Positions 11,707 through 22,597 of a stretch of 64,000 bases of DNA are shown here, in pieces. Source of the stretch: Exophiala sp. HKRS030 (Eukaryota > Ascomycota > Eurotiomycetes > Chaetothyriales > Herpotrichiellaceae); NCBI GenBank assembly GCA_023897205.1, contig JAHWDD010000006.1, positions 2,356,001 to 2,420,000 on the forward strand, written 5' to 3'. Made by a program: the position numbers and the translations under genes. The notes beneath the pieces are model-generated. The model made no database searches. It saw nothing but the letters and a program-made list of their open reading frames with translations, and was not told the DNA's origin. Every line of letters starts with the position of its first letter. Position 1 is the first letter of the stretch.

Positions 11707-12468
11707 AAGGACGATTTTATACTGGGTAATATTGGTTCAGGTTCAAGGTCAGGGGAGTTTGGGATAGAAGCCAGGCAGCACAATTCGAAGGGAACTAAAT
11801 TAGCGACAGTAATAAGTGAGTGATATCGTAATAGACTGTGAAAGGAGAGAGATAGAGAGCGTGAAGAAACGATGGTGGCTTGAATTCGGAAAGATTCAAG
11901 TCCGTCCCTCGTTTTACCGAGAAACGCGCAGTCGATGGATGTCATTGATTTTCTTCCTTTCTGCATCATTTTCGGACTTTACGTTCTTCTTCATAAGTCC
12001 ATCATCCATCGTCATTCTGTGTATAGCCTTGCATGAAGTGAGATTTACGGAGTCCAATATTTTATTACAGCTGCCTGTTGTTTATTAGCCCTTGCATAGG
12101 TTACCTACCTAGTCACCCGAAACGGAACATCACCGATTGATACCTGTCTGTTCGTTACCTGCGCAGTTTCAAACCTCAGCCTCGTCATCCCACTTACTCA
12201 CCCACTACCTTATCCACCCATTACGCAAAGCGTCGACGACTACATACCTTTCAAGTCGAGAATACTACAAATCGGCAATACTACGACTACAAGACATAAG
12301 ACGTGTCTCATCATTCTTCGTCCGGCGCGTGCATTAACACCACCACAACCGAGCGAACCCACCTCCATGTCTCTACCTTGATCCACCCATCACCACCACC
12401 ACCACCTCTCCGGTCTTCTTCTTCTTCTTCCTCTTGGGCTTGGCTACAACGAATTCCTACTTCGAAAG
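11707..12468. other. Divergent promoter region, hydrolase / SPO7
   Basis: About 760 bases separate the two start codons. The SPO7-proximal part is CACC- and CTT-rich (12370-12440), typical of fungal 5' leaders. A TTACCTACCTAG box at 12101-12112 matches a motif seen elsewhere in the window. No coding signal is visible. Confidence 0.6.
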
Positions 12469-14091
12469 ATGCCCAGTGAAAAGACCCTCAACCAACTGGT
12501 CAAGGGCGCACCGACCGCCGAGGTCAAACCTCCTCCGACACCTCCACTCCCACACCTCGACTCGACCACCGACCCGACCCTCGCGACACTCCCTTCCTCG
12601 CCTCCTCAGATCTACCTCAACCTGTTGATACTCGAAACGTCCCTCCGCGCGCAATACCTCCACCTGGTATCCCGGCGGCGGCTCAACACTTTCTTCTTGT
12701 TGTTGCTGGCCCTCTGGAACGTCGGTTTCACTTACGCGCTTTTCCTCCGCCCCCGCGAAGATGGCACCGGCCGGGGGGGTTCGGTGTACTGGATGGTCGA
12801 GACGACGCAAAAGCTCGCCCTCATAACCGGTATAGTGACCGTCCTCCTCGTCCACGCCACGGGTCAATGGGATAGAGGAGTCCGCTGGCCTCGCAAATGG
12901 CTGGGCACGACCAACCGGGGTCTACGAGGCTTCAACCTTCGCGTGGTCATAATCCGCGACAAGCTCTGGCGTGAAATGTTGGGCCACATGTCATTCTTGT
13001 TGCCCTATGGTTTGTGGCGCGGCGAATCCGGTGGCGGCGGGGACTGGCACTTGGTCGAACACGAAGATGGGACCACGGCAGAAGAAGACCTGGCTCCGGG
13101 CGGTGACGGCGTCATGCTTCTTCTCCTCCCCAAAAGTTTCAGCCCCGAGTTCCGCGAGAATTGGGAGTCCTACAGGACCGAATACTGGGAAAAGGAAAAC
13201 GAGAGGAGGTCGCACATGCGAAAGAAGTTGGACGTCCAACGCCGCACCCGCGCAAAGGACGAAGGTGGATGGAAATGGTGGACGGGAGCGTGGAGGTTGG
13301 CGTCACAACATCGACACGGAGGTCGGCATCATCACGACCTAGAAAAGCATCCTCACCATCCCACCCACCACCAATCGACCACGTCAAGACACGGATCGGT
13401 CACGGCTTCGATGGGAAGTACCGGTGGTCGTCGTCGAACAGGTGCCGTCTTGGATTCGGACAACAATCCTCTCTCGGGTGCGAGGGGAAGCCGGTCTCGT
13501 CAATCCTCGAGATCTTCAACACCACACCTCGACACTTTGGAGTCGTCCTCGACCGGTGGTGGTGGACCGTTACTCTCTTCCGAGCGCGTCCGTCGTGGGA
13601 GCAGTGTGAGTAGCACTGCCAGTGGATCTCACCGTCGCAACAACAAACATCGTTCCGGCACCACTGGAGAAAAGGACAGAAGGGACGGTTCGGGCTTGAG
13701 TCCCTTGACGGTTCATACGGCGACGACGACGACCATGACGACTGCACCACAGATGGAGGATGAAAGAGAAGAGAGGAGGAGAAGGAGAAGGGAAAGGGAG
13801 GCGGCGAGAGAGAAGAGACTCGCCCTCTCGGGGGAGAATGACGCAAACGAAGCGAGTGCGAGCAGTAGTGTGCCGACGACGCCCAAGTTCGACGACACTT
13901 TTGATCACGTCAGCACCGGCATCAAGACTGAGAATGACCGTGCCACCACCACAGGTCCGGGCCCAGGTCTGGGTCTAGGTATAAATACTCGTGCCAACAG
14001 GACCAAAACGAAAATCAAAACGGAGGAAGAAGAAGGAGGACCTGGGCGAGAAGGATCCTCGTCAACAATGCAGGAAGGATTAGATATCTAG
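12469..14091 (+). CDS. SPO7: Spo7-like regulatory subunit of the Nem1-Spo7 phosphatase
   Basis: This is an intronless frame of 540 aa. The core is typical of Spo7: PQIYLNLLILETSLR, then RRRLNTFF leading into a first membrane helix (about 73-93), LFLRPREDG, a second helix (about 115-132), and ATGQWDRGVRWPRKWLGTTNRGLRGFN split over residues 131-156. A further conserved block (DKLWREMLGH and PKSFSPEFRENWESYR) follows. The C-terminal 270 residues are low-complexity, rich in Ser, Arg, His and acidic tracts, and much longer than in yeast. With Nem1, Spo7 dephosphorylates and activates the phosphatidate phosphatase Pah1 at the ER/nuclear envelope, which controls triacylglycerol versus phospholipid synthesis. 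The gene lies between two other lipid-related genes. Confidence 0.93.
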   Translation: MPSEKTLNQLVKGAPTAEVKPPPTPPLPHLDSTTDPTLATLPSSPPQIYLNLLILETSLRAQYLHLVSRRRLNTFFLLLLALWNVGFTYALFLRPREDGTGRGGSVYWMVETTQKLALITGIVTVLLVHATGQWDRGVRWPRKWLGTTNRGLRGFNLRVVIIRDKLWREMLGHMSFLLPYGLWRGESGGGGDWHLVEHEDGTTAEEDLAPGGDGVMLLLLPKSFSPEFRENWESYRTEYWEKENERRSHMRKKLDVQRRTRAKDEGGWKWWTGAWRLASQHRHGGRHHHDLEKHPHHPTHHQSTTSRHGSVTASMGSTGGRRRTGAVLDSDNNPLSGARGSRSRQSSRSSTPHLDTLESSSTGGGGPLLSSERVRRGSSVSSTASGSHRRNNKHRSGTTGEKDRRDGSGLSPLTVHTATTTTMTTAPQMEDEREERRRRRREREAAREKRLALSGENDANEASASSSVPTTPKFDDTFDHVSTGIKTENDRATTTGPGPGLGLGINTRANRTKTKIKTEEEEGGPGREGSSSTMQEGLDI

Positions 14092-14324
14092 GTAGCCATC
14101 AAAGATGCTTGGGCAGTCAATGGTCAATTTTCAGTCGATCTGATCGAAAACAATTCTACGTCAAACCAAACCAAGCCAAACTCAGACATTTATTCAAGGC
14201 AAAACAATCAACAATGATCTTTGCACTCATCCTCATACTCATACTCATTATATACTCTTTGCAACGTCCTATACTTGTGTTCCAGGTCTTCCAGCACAAG
14301 TTGTAGTCCCCAGTAGAGCAAGTC

Positions 14325-15725
14325 TCAAGATATACTCAACGATCTTCCAGCCCCGTCCTCCTCCCCTCCCCCCGTCTTGTCCTTTCCCGACCGCGGGAAC
14401 CGGCGCTCGGCCCCATAAAAGGCTCTTTCTACACGCTCTGCCGCCGCTCTTCCTCGTCCTCGTAGTGTCGAAAACGTACCAGTCGTGTCATTCTTGCCGG
14501 GCAATCCACTTGTCGCGACAGCTTGAGACACACTCTCGGCGACCCGAGAAGACCCCAAACCGCTGCTGCCAGCAGACTCTGCTACACTTCCAGTGGAACT
14601 CAATGGAGTGTTCCGAAACCCCATCTCTTCATCATCAAGCCTGCTCCTTCTCCTCAACTCGCTTTGGCGGTCTTCTCCTCCTCCTCCTTCAAAACCATGA
14701 GACGATTCAACCGTCCCGTCCATGATTCCATCGGGACCAGATCTGTGAGGTGCCGTAGCTGGTGGTGGTAATGTCTCCTTGGACCTCGCAATTCTTGATT
14801 CCATTTCCTTCTTCATCTTCTGGCCAAGTCTAGGTATACAGTTGGTTTCGTGCGACCACAGCCCACGGTATACCGATCGATAACCCAACAATGCAGACGC
14901 AACCCCGATCCCTGCGCCGAATATACAGTCGAACGCAAAATGATGGTGGGCAAGGTACAGGGTTGCCGACATGTACGTCGCAAAGATGATGGGAACAAAC
15001 ACAAACATCATCCGCTAGAATCCCATGCTTGAATCGATCCTCGGATCTCCGATTTTCAGATGAGTGTAAAGGTAGATTGCGAGAAACCCTAGACCGGCAA
15101 AAGCCACCACAGAGTGTCCGGACGGAAAAGTCTGCAGAGCATAGTTGGTTCTGCCTTGGTCCTTGCCCCGGCAAATGGCCGACGTGTACAGATTGGCGCC
15201 TGGACCGAGGCCGTAATGTAAAGAAATGGGCTTGCAAACGTCAATGAAGTGTGGCCTGGGACCTCCAATGAATTTTTTCAGTACAACCTGGAACAATGTG
15301 CCGACAGTGAGGGCATACGAAAGGCCCTTGATGGCTGCAGTTGCGTCGGCAAAAGACCGAAACCATATTTGAGCGATGATGACGACGGCCATGGGGATCA
15401 ACGAGGCGACGAGACCAGCGACGAGGCTAGAAAATATTGGCTTTTGGTACGGGTATGCGAGGTGATGGTTGTAGACCCGGCCATATTCGACATCATAGAC
15501 TCGAATCAATATCGGTGGTCGATAGGGGATCGAGTAGATCTGAGGAGAGGGATGTCAGTGTCATCTTGTAGCATTGCAGAAAAAGAACAGACACACGGCC
15601 AAGGTTAGACCTGACACTAGAATCAATAGAAGTGTGTCGCTCCACGAGTCTCTGGCAAATAATTTGAGGTTTCGTAGGAATCGAGACCGTGCAAAGGTTC
15701 TGCGGATGACCGACAGGCCAGGCAT
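14325..15725 (-). CDS. PAP2-family lipid phosphatase, interrupted by an in-frame TAG
   Basis: Exon 1 is 15597-15725 and the intron 15540-15596 (GTGTGT donor, CTGAC branch, CAG acceptor). The remainder is 15539-14325 in one frame. The protein starts MPGLSVIRR, has a first membrane helix across exon 1, and then the three phosphatase motifs: K-x6-RP as KKFIGGPRP, PSGH as FPSGHS, and SR-x5-H-x3-D represented by YLAHHHFAFD. This matches Dpp1/Lpp1-like enzymes that dephosphorylate phosphatidate and diacylglycerol pyrophosphate. Between motifs 2 and 3, at 15015-15017, the frame holds TAG where relatives usually have Trp in a (M/W)-K/R-M block. I find no intron that removes it without deleting a conserved helix. 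Without readthrough the product stops after the PSGH motif. The C-terminal 150 residues are a disordered, Ser/Gly-rich tail. The gene is convergent with SPO7. Confidence 0.82.
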
Positions 15726-15980
15726 TGTTGACAAGTCGATAAAGGTATTCTTGCTATGATATAGTGAACTGAATATGAGCTCGATGTGAGTCTGGGTGAA
15801 GGTGAAGAATTGGCCAAATGTGTTATTGGTACGATGTTCAGTCACGATTTCCCTGGTCGAGGCACAATGTTGATCTGTCGGGAAGGTACATCTACCGTGA
15901 AGCTGAGAAGAATCGTCGTGGATTCTCGTTTTCGGGTAGCCGGTCCTTCAGTCATGTGTGTGAGTGTCGAGATGCTTCTC

Positions 15981-18200
15981 TCACGACGCCGCCCTCGCCG
16001 TCGCCTCCTCGGCGAGACACCTCTCGCACCTGCAATCACCTCCCAATACACCCTGCAACCTAGCTCGTCTCTCCCTGTGATCCTTCTCTTGAACATCCGT
16101 GTAATGATTCCAAATCTCCTCCCCGGCCTTGATCCCCTTCCACTCCGTTTCCGTGTCTGTCGCATCCATGTCCCTCCACGCCCGTTCTTGCACGGCTGTC
16201 AAGTTCCTCACCCCCGAACTCTTCCACGTGACGTTGGGGTTGCAACTGTGATTCGCCAAACACCACAACGGATGCACGGCGGCCACCTCGGGCTTGCCGG
16301 TCCAGGTACTCTGCTGCGCATCGGCGACCCCTCTGAACTTTGCAAACAACGTCTGGACGATCCACCAATCGTACCTTTCCAACCAGTGCTTGCTGTACGG
16401 ACGACAACCCTCGCGCGAATGCATCAACACCTCGAACCACTGGAGCGGCAACTCGACATGATGCCTGACACTGTAAGGGAGTGTCCAGGGTGTAGTTTGA
16501 CCTGATTTGCTGTCCGACGTCGCATCACCACCCGTCCCAAAAAGCGCCGGACTAAAATCACCCCAGAGATACTTGATCTCGAATAGATCCAGTGGATGTT
16601 TAGCTTGTGTTTCTGCCGTCTGCATCGTCCTGGACAACAACAAGAAATACAAATCCCATTCGGGGGTTGTCGAGCTTTCTGCCCTTCCGAGAGTATGTAT
16701 ATCCTCGTTACCACTCGACCCTGGACAGAATGGAGTCTCGGCAGGTGGATAACCTTCGTCATTTTCCTCGTCGTTTACGTTTTGTCTGTGGTAGTTTCGG
16801 GTCGCTAGGTCATGACACTCGTCCGAACAGAATGGAAGATTACACCCGTCACAATACCGTCTTTGGTCATGTGGTATGGTTTCCATATCCGCAGCGCAGG
16901 CGTCACATAGAGCTTCCCCGTGAGGTCGTATGGCTGTGATGGTCGATCTTTCTTGGAGTATTGTCGAGTTGGGACTGAGATCTTTTTTAGCGTAAAGACC
17001 CAATTGTGATGATCCTTCTGCTTTTGTTGTCGAGTCGCCGTTTGTAGTTGTTGTTGCTGAACTACCATTCGTGTTTGTTGTCGATCTATGAGATCCAACA
17101 TCGTTCGTCTCGTTTGTCTCATTCGTCTCAGTCGTCAATAGATTGGGCAGGACTGAAATTTCCACTTCCAGATCAGGAGCCACCTCTTTCAACCTGGCAT
17201 TAATCTCCCCTAGACTCTCCTTGCTCATTCGATCCGGTTCCATCTCATTCCAAGGATACACGACCCTTTGGCTTGATCCAAACATTTTTGTCTTGTCTCC
17301 ATTTCTTCGTACGTCACTGACTGCCTTTCGAAACCTATCACCTTCGCCTTGACAAACCGACCAGAAATTACAAAAATCACTGACCATTGTATCTGGCTTC
17401 GTTGTTGAGCTTGAGTTTGAACTTGAGCTTTCAACGGCGGTAGTGACTTCTGCATTGCCATCCTCGTGTGTGTTTGTTGTTGCAGTCTCACCGTCACTGA
17501 CGTGTAAACAACCCTTGATGGTTACCAATTCATCAATCCAAACTTTCGATTGATATTGACATCCCAACAATAATGCTGCTCGAGATAATAATATCAAACT
17601 ATGATATTTGTGTTTCAAGACTAAGTCTTTCTGGTCGTCGGTCAACGGTTCGTCATCATCATCGTCGTCGTCGTCGTCCTCCTCCTCCTCCTCATCTTCA
17701 CCCTCATCGTCGGTCCCATGTTCGGTGTTTGTGTCAGTAGTGTCGATCCTAGGCGGCCACCTCTCTCCGGATTCTGTGACCGGTTCAAGATCCGAAACAT
17801 GCCCACCTTCCAGAACGACCTCACAAAGAGTGTAAGAAACATAGGCATCAGCTAAAGCGAGTTCACTGTACCCCAACGCTTCATAGACCTCGGCCCTCTG
17901 CAAGATCAAGTTCGGACACAGTCCGTCATCCAGTTGTGCCATTTTCCGGGTGAGACCATGACGAGCCAATAACAAACTTGCATGTTGTAGAGGTCGAGTG
18001 GGTAGGGCCCTAATTTCTCTCAACGTTTGTATGGGTGTGTTGTAGTCGTCGTCGTCGTCCTCATTATCCTCATTATCAACATCATCGTTACGGTCCAATC
18101 CCTTGACAAAATTCATAATATCCTCGGTAACCTCTCCGTCCATACATAATTGATCAAACATTCTTCCTAGATAGGATGGTAACTTTCCCATAGTTTTCAT
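15981..18200 (-). CDS. SET-domain (SMYD-like) putative lysine methyltransferase
   Basis: This is an intronless frame of 739 aa. The N-terminal helices (residues 60-125 and 190-235) look TPR-like and are separated by an acidic run of about 20 Asp/Glu (165-184) coded by a GTC/TCC microsatellite. A split SET domain starts near LYAKKDLSPN (about 402). It contains a zinc-knuckle insert with Cys432, 435, 450, 453, 458 and 462 that resembles MYND but lacks its last His/Cys pair. NHSCNPN (650-656) is the cofactor-binding SET motif, and the late motif is EEIWNHYTD (tyrosine 700) rather than the usual ELxxxY. CRCERC (723-728) is a post-SET-like Cys cluster. Met4 (MGKLPSY) is an alternative start. The substrate cannot be told from sequence; cytosolic or nuclear protein methylation is inferred. 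Confidence 0.85.
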   Translation of the reverse strand: MKTMGKLPSYLGRMFDQLCMDGEVTEDIMNFVKGLDRNDDVDNEDNEDDDDDYNTPIQTLREIRALPTRPLQHASLLLARHGLTRKMAQLDDGLCPNLILQRAEVYEALGYSELALADAYVSYTLCEVVLEGGHVSDLEPVTESGERWPPRIDTTDTNTEHGTDDEGEDEEEEEDDDDDDDDDEPLTDDQKDLVLKHKYHSLILLSRAALLLGCQYQSKVWIDELVTIKGCLHVSDGETATTNTHEDGNAEVTTAVESSSSNSSSTTKPDTMVSDFCNFWSVCQGEGDRFRKAVSDVRRNGDKTKMFGSSQRVVYPWNEMEPDRMSKESLGEINARLKEVAPDLEVEISVLPNLLTTETNETNETNDVGSHRSTTNTNGSSATTTTNGDSTTKAEGSSQLGLYAKKDLSPNSTILQERSTITAIRPHGEALCDACAADMETIPHDQRRYCDGCNLPFCSDECHDLATRNYHRQNVNDEENDEGYPPAETPFCPGSSGNEDIHTLGRAESSTTPEWDLYFLLLSRTMQTAETQAKHPLDLFEIKYLWGDFSPALFGTGGDATSDSKSGQTTPWTLPYSVRHHVELPLQWFEVLMHSREGCRPYSKHWLERYDWWIVQTLFAKFRGVADAQQSTWTGKPEVAAVHPLWCLANHSCNPNVTWKSSGVRNLTAVQERAWRDMDATDTETEWKGIKAGEEIWNHYTDVQEKDHRERRARLQGVLGGDCRCERCLAEEATARAAS
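17650..17700 (-). repeat. GTC/TCC/TCA triplet repeat encoding an Asp/Glu tract
   Basis: Consecutive ATC, GTC, TCC and TCA triplets on the + strand read as about 18 Asp/Glu codons in the SET protein gene. Confidence 0.85.
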
Positions 18201-18914
18201 TTTCTTTTTTCACTCTGTAATAGATGATGGATAGGAATGCAAAGGGGAGGAGTGTGTGTCCAGAGCGGGAAGAGAACAGAGAGACGAAAAAGAGAGACAG
18301 TAGGTGTTTAGAGCTACATTCCTCACACTCTTGTGGTTCAGATGTCAACTATTTTTGGTATCGAAAAAAAAGTCTCATGATCATGATGTAAATATTTCAT
18401 TCCCCCAAGTAAATGGTACGGCTAAACATCGGATACCGACGAGAAGCTGAAAACAAATAAATTCATGAGGATATGATCTCTCTTCGATGTTTGAATTACC
18501 TGTTGATGGGACCTTTTGCTACAATCTGGCAAAGTTTATGATGCCATAGTGAGACAAATGAGGTGAAGTAGAGTGTCCACCATTTCAACCAGAGATCGGT
18601 AAGATATACACAACACCAACAGATATATATCTCAAATTCATTCATTCATTACATGGATTGGTATGTCCCCTTGACGCCAAAGGAAATTCACGTCGTGATA
18701 ATATGTATTTTCATCCTCGTCAATTCATACAACAATGTCTCAGGATTCTCATAGACAAAATCCCCCCAAGAGTGCTGATTGATACCTCCAGTCCGGTCCA
18801 GTCCAATCCTTTTGTATCACCCACTCACCATTGTAGATGAAAACAATTGTTTTTTGTTTACTTGCTCCATGTAAATGCTTCGTGTAAGCTCACATAACCT
18901 AGCCACAGTATAAA
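18201..18914. other. Intergenic region, SET gene promoter / WD40 gene 3' side
   Basis: This is AT-rich DNA with short T and A runs (for example near 18365 and 18850). It contains the upstream region of the SET gene and the 3' flank of the WD40 gene. No coding signal is visible. Confidence 0.6.
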
Positions 18915-21900
18915 TCAGCCAACCTGAAGCATATCATACAGATCAACAGATGGGCACCATCAGGCCCTTAGGAATAGAAACCGTACTCACCTCACAATTA
19001 TCATCCACGGCATTCCTAGCTTCCTCTTGACCACCGAGCTGTTCCACTAGTTGTCCCACAATAATGTCAAGTTCACCTTGTTGAATTGCCAAAGCAACTC
19101 TGTTCATCATAGACTCCTGCACGAACCCCAAGACACACACAGAGAGACAAAAAGTCAGTACAGCCCCGGGTCAAGTCAAAGCAAATCAAATCAGATGTAC
19201 CCCGGCCAGGAACCATGACCTGACCAGTAGCTGTTCCATGGTACCTACCGTGACAAATGTATCGCCGCCACCCTGCCTTCGCGCCGCGTCGTTTTGACTG
19301 GTGATGGCGTATTCGTTTTGCAATGCCCTCCGGCTCTCCAACCCTCCGTTGGCCGACGACGTCCCATTCCTCGCCGCCGTGGGCTCTTCTTCGTCCTCGT
19401 CCTCGTCCCCATCTTCAATCAGACCATACCGCATACGCCTAAATCTTTGCCGGGGCCCAAACCGCAACGAAGGGTGTTCAACCCCGCTTGGGTTGGCTAC
19501 GTCGATCCCATGGGCGGCATCGTATCGTTCTCGGCTGTCACCTCCATTCCCAAATATCTTCACCGTACTATCGATGCCGCTGACAGCGAGAATAGGCTCA
19601 TAGGGATGTCCTTGGATCACGTTGACCACTTCGCCATCGCCTTTGAGGATGTTCATAATCTTGCACGTCTTGCGATCCCAGATGAAAAAGTTTCCATCGT
19701 CCGATCCACTGACGACATACTCATCATTGAGCCCGTAGTAGTTAACATCCTTCACCGTTCGCGCGTTACAATGACCCTTATAGGCCTTGGAATGGGATGA
19801 ATATGGAACGTGGAGGTTGACCGAGGCACGCTCGCGAGGTCCTCGTCTGAAGCCGGCTCGACGACGGAACAAGATACGTTCTATAGCGTATGCGCCTGCA
19901 TCGTCATCGTCATCGTCCTCGTCATCGTGATCAGAATCAGACTGATCATCCTCATTGTCGTCCTCGTCTTCATCTTCATCTTCCTCCTCGTCCGCGTTGG
20001 CATCTTCGACTTCAACTGCAGGATTCATGTCTATTTCGATATCTGACCGGTCCGACCCTTCAGTCGTGCCACGTACCGTTTCTGGAGATTCCGCAGAGGA
20101 GCCGGATGCCTGCTGCTGGGTGGCGAGATTGAGACCAGTAACCACATCGAGAGATTCCACGCTGCGGTCTGCTTCATCAGGATCAACATCTTCTTGTGAT
20201 CTTTCGTTGTCCGAGTCTGGAACGACATGGGATCGTATGCCTCCAAAGGCTCGATTGACAAAGTCAAAGTTGATGCCTTCGCCGGCACGCATCAGTAATG
20301 ATCGGCCTACCTTGACCCCCCAGAACCTCGCAGCTGCTCCCTTGTCCATGATGCGAGTGATGCGTTCAGTGGCGTCACTGGGAGCAGACATTCCTTGGTT
20401 GAACTCAAGCTTGATGTTCGTCAATGCTCCGATAAAAGCTTGCACGGCGGATACTTGACTCGGGAAGATCAAACGTCTGTCGTCGCGTTCAAATCGATTG
20501 GCGTCAATATCTACCACGGGAACGTCGTCTTCTGCGAGTTCCAGGAAATAGGTTTCGAGCTTCGGCACACAGGTCTCTACGGTATCATCGTCGTCGAGCG
20601 GAAATCGACGGCTTTCGTTACTAACATGAGCCGGTCTCTTGAATTCTCGCAGCACAGCTTCTCGGCCTCCGTCGATCCAAAGAAGGATGGCCTTGAGGAA
20701 ATCATAACAGAACTGAGAGCCCTTGCCAATGTTCTTACCTTCGTGAGCGGGAGGCTTAACCGCACTGAATCGCGCAAGGCGAACATCAGGGGCCGAACTC
20801 AGACTTTGTAGACGACCACCCATGCTGCGTGCCAGGCAGCCTGCTCCCTGAACTAACCTCCACGCTGCTTCCCGATTGTACCGAAGGGTGTTTTGGAACA
20901 TCACATCCTCCTCACTTGGATTCACGGGATAAGACCATGTCCGGATGATTTCATCCATCTGTGGAAGCAAGCCAGCACATAGACCCAGGACGGCGGTAAA
21001 CGACGCAGTGTGAGGTGTCAGCTCGGAAGTATTTTCCATGACGGCGGCCACCTCCTCACTCAGGGTAGCAGAGAAATCGAACAAGGTCTTGCGAAGTTGA
21101 ACCAAAGATCTCGCAACTTGCTCTGCCACTTGTTGGGCTTCTGTTAGCAGGAACTCATGGGGCGAAGCGGATTCGACAGATTCTTCACGCGGTATTGATA
21201 TCACTTCGGAGTCCCCGTCACTGTACCTAGCCAAAAGGGCAGTGCGGCCTTCTTCTTGCCTGTCGTCTGGAACTCTCCGAAGACGTCGGCTGGCGCTGGC
21301 CGCTTCTGCCAAACTGGTCGAAGAGCCATCGCCTCTGGCTCTCTTTCTCTTACGTTCAGACCGGTTTCGCAGCCGAGCGGCCTGAAACGCCCTGTCAGCT
21401 CTGCTCTCGGCTTCCCTGGCGTCTGGAGACTTGACAATGTCGAAACTGTAGACGTGGTCGCCGGACCAGGAAGCTATCATCTCATTCGGGTTTGCGTTGC
21501 TGATTTTGCAGGCCGTGATATGACCATGATCAGTGAGACCCATTTTCCGTCTGTTGTTGGGTGCGAATCGCCTCACACATCGCGTCGCTCCGGCCATCGA
21601 TTCGTCTTCGTGAGTGCCCACCACAGGCTTCTGGGCAGAAGAAGCAGGGCGACCTTTCTCCGCCTCGAGATCACGGCCGAGCATACGTCGGTCATGCAGG
21701 AAGCAATGGAGATGGGCCCCGCCAAGGGCAATATACTGTGGTTGACTGGGCGCGCAGGAGATGGTGTTCAAGTCCAACCCATATTTCTTGTACGAGATCA
21801 GTGGTGGAGGACATCCATCTCCTGTCACCAGGGCTCCCTCGCCACGATACCGACCATAGCCGCTTCCTCCACGAGGACGAGGATACGCCGAAGAAGGTTG

Positions 21901-22597
21901 GCGGAGATCCCACTGGCGTACCTCGCCGTCTTCGGAGCAAGTCAGGAACAGGTGAGGGCTGGACTCGGTCACGATCCGCTTGACCCGGTCGGCGTGGCTT
22001 CGGTACACGCGAGCATTGGTGTTGGACTCGTTCAACCATCGTGCGTTCCGAAAGAAGGCGTTGACCCTCCGGCTTCTTGTGCTCGTGGAATGGCCCTGAT
22101 CCGTCGTGGGCCCTCGAGCCACGCCTGCGTATTCCAGGTCAAACACCCGGACCTCCGAGTCTCCGGCGCAAGATACTACCGTCCGATCGCTCGAGTGTGG
22201 CATGAACTTGACGGAGAAGATGTTGGCTACGTGACCCGTGTGAACGCTCGTGTTCAAGGAAAAGGGTTTGGAATCGGATGCAGGGTTGTAGCCCCAGATG
22301 TTCAGATAGGTATCGTCCGAGCCCGAGGCCAGTAAGCTTCCACTTGTAGACCAACTAGGGAGAGTAGTCAGCTAGGTGAAGAATTACGTGGGCAAGACAC
22401 GATTGGGCCATGTGTGTGCGCGTGTGTGTATGGACTCCGTACCTCAAGGCGTTGACGCATCCGGTGTGTGCGCCCAACTCGTTGACAATGTCTAAATCCT
22501 CGACCCAAGATTTGTCGCCGTACAGGGATTTTACCGTCCGACTTCCCCCTGCGGCCCCGATTCTGTATCGCAGTAGCTTCCCGTCAACCTTGTCCAT
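18915..22597 (-). CDS. WD40 protein of the DCAF6/DCAF8/WDTC1 type
   Basis: Exon 1 is 22443-22597 and intron 1 22355-22442. Exon 2 is 22354-19249. A likely exon 3 (18991-19116) and tiny exon 4 (18915-18923) give about 1131 aa. Exon 3 reads ESMMNRVALAIQQGELD and is joined through a GTAGGT donor and a CTGAC branch. Without that splice, exon 2 runs on to a stop at 19186. The N-terminal WD repeats include SWSTSGSLLASGSDDTYLN and FMPHSSDRTVVSCAGD. C-terminal repeats (YVVSGSDDGNFFIWD, ILAVSGIDSTVKIF) follow a central helical region and a long Asp/Glu tract. This split propeller is typical of substrate receptors of CUL4-DDB1 ubiquitin ligases. A DxR box for DDB1 binding is suggested but not proven (DLEYAG and WDLRQP contexts). 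Confidence 0.85.
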
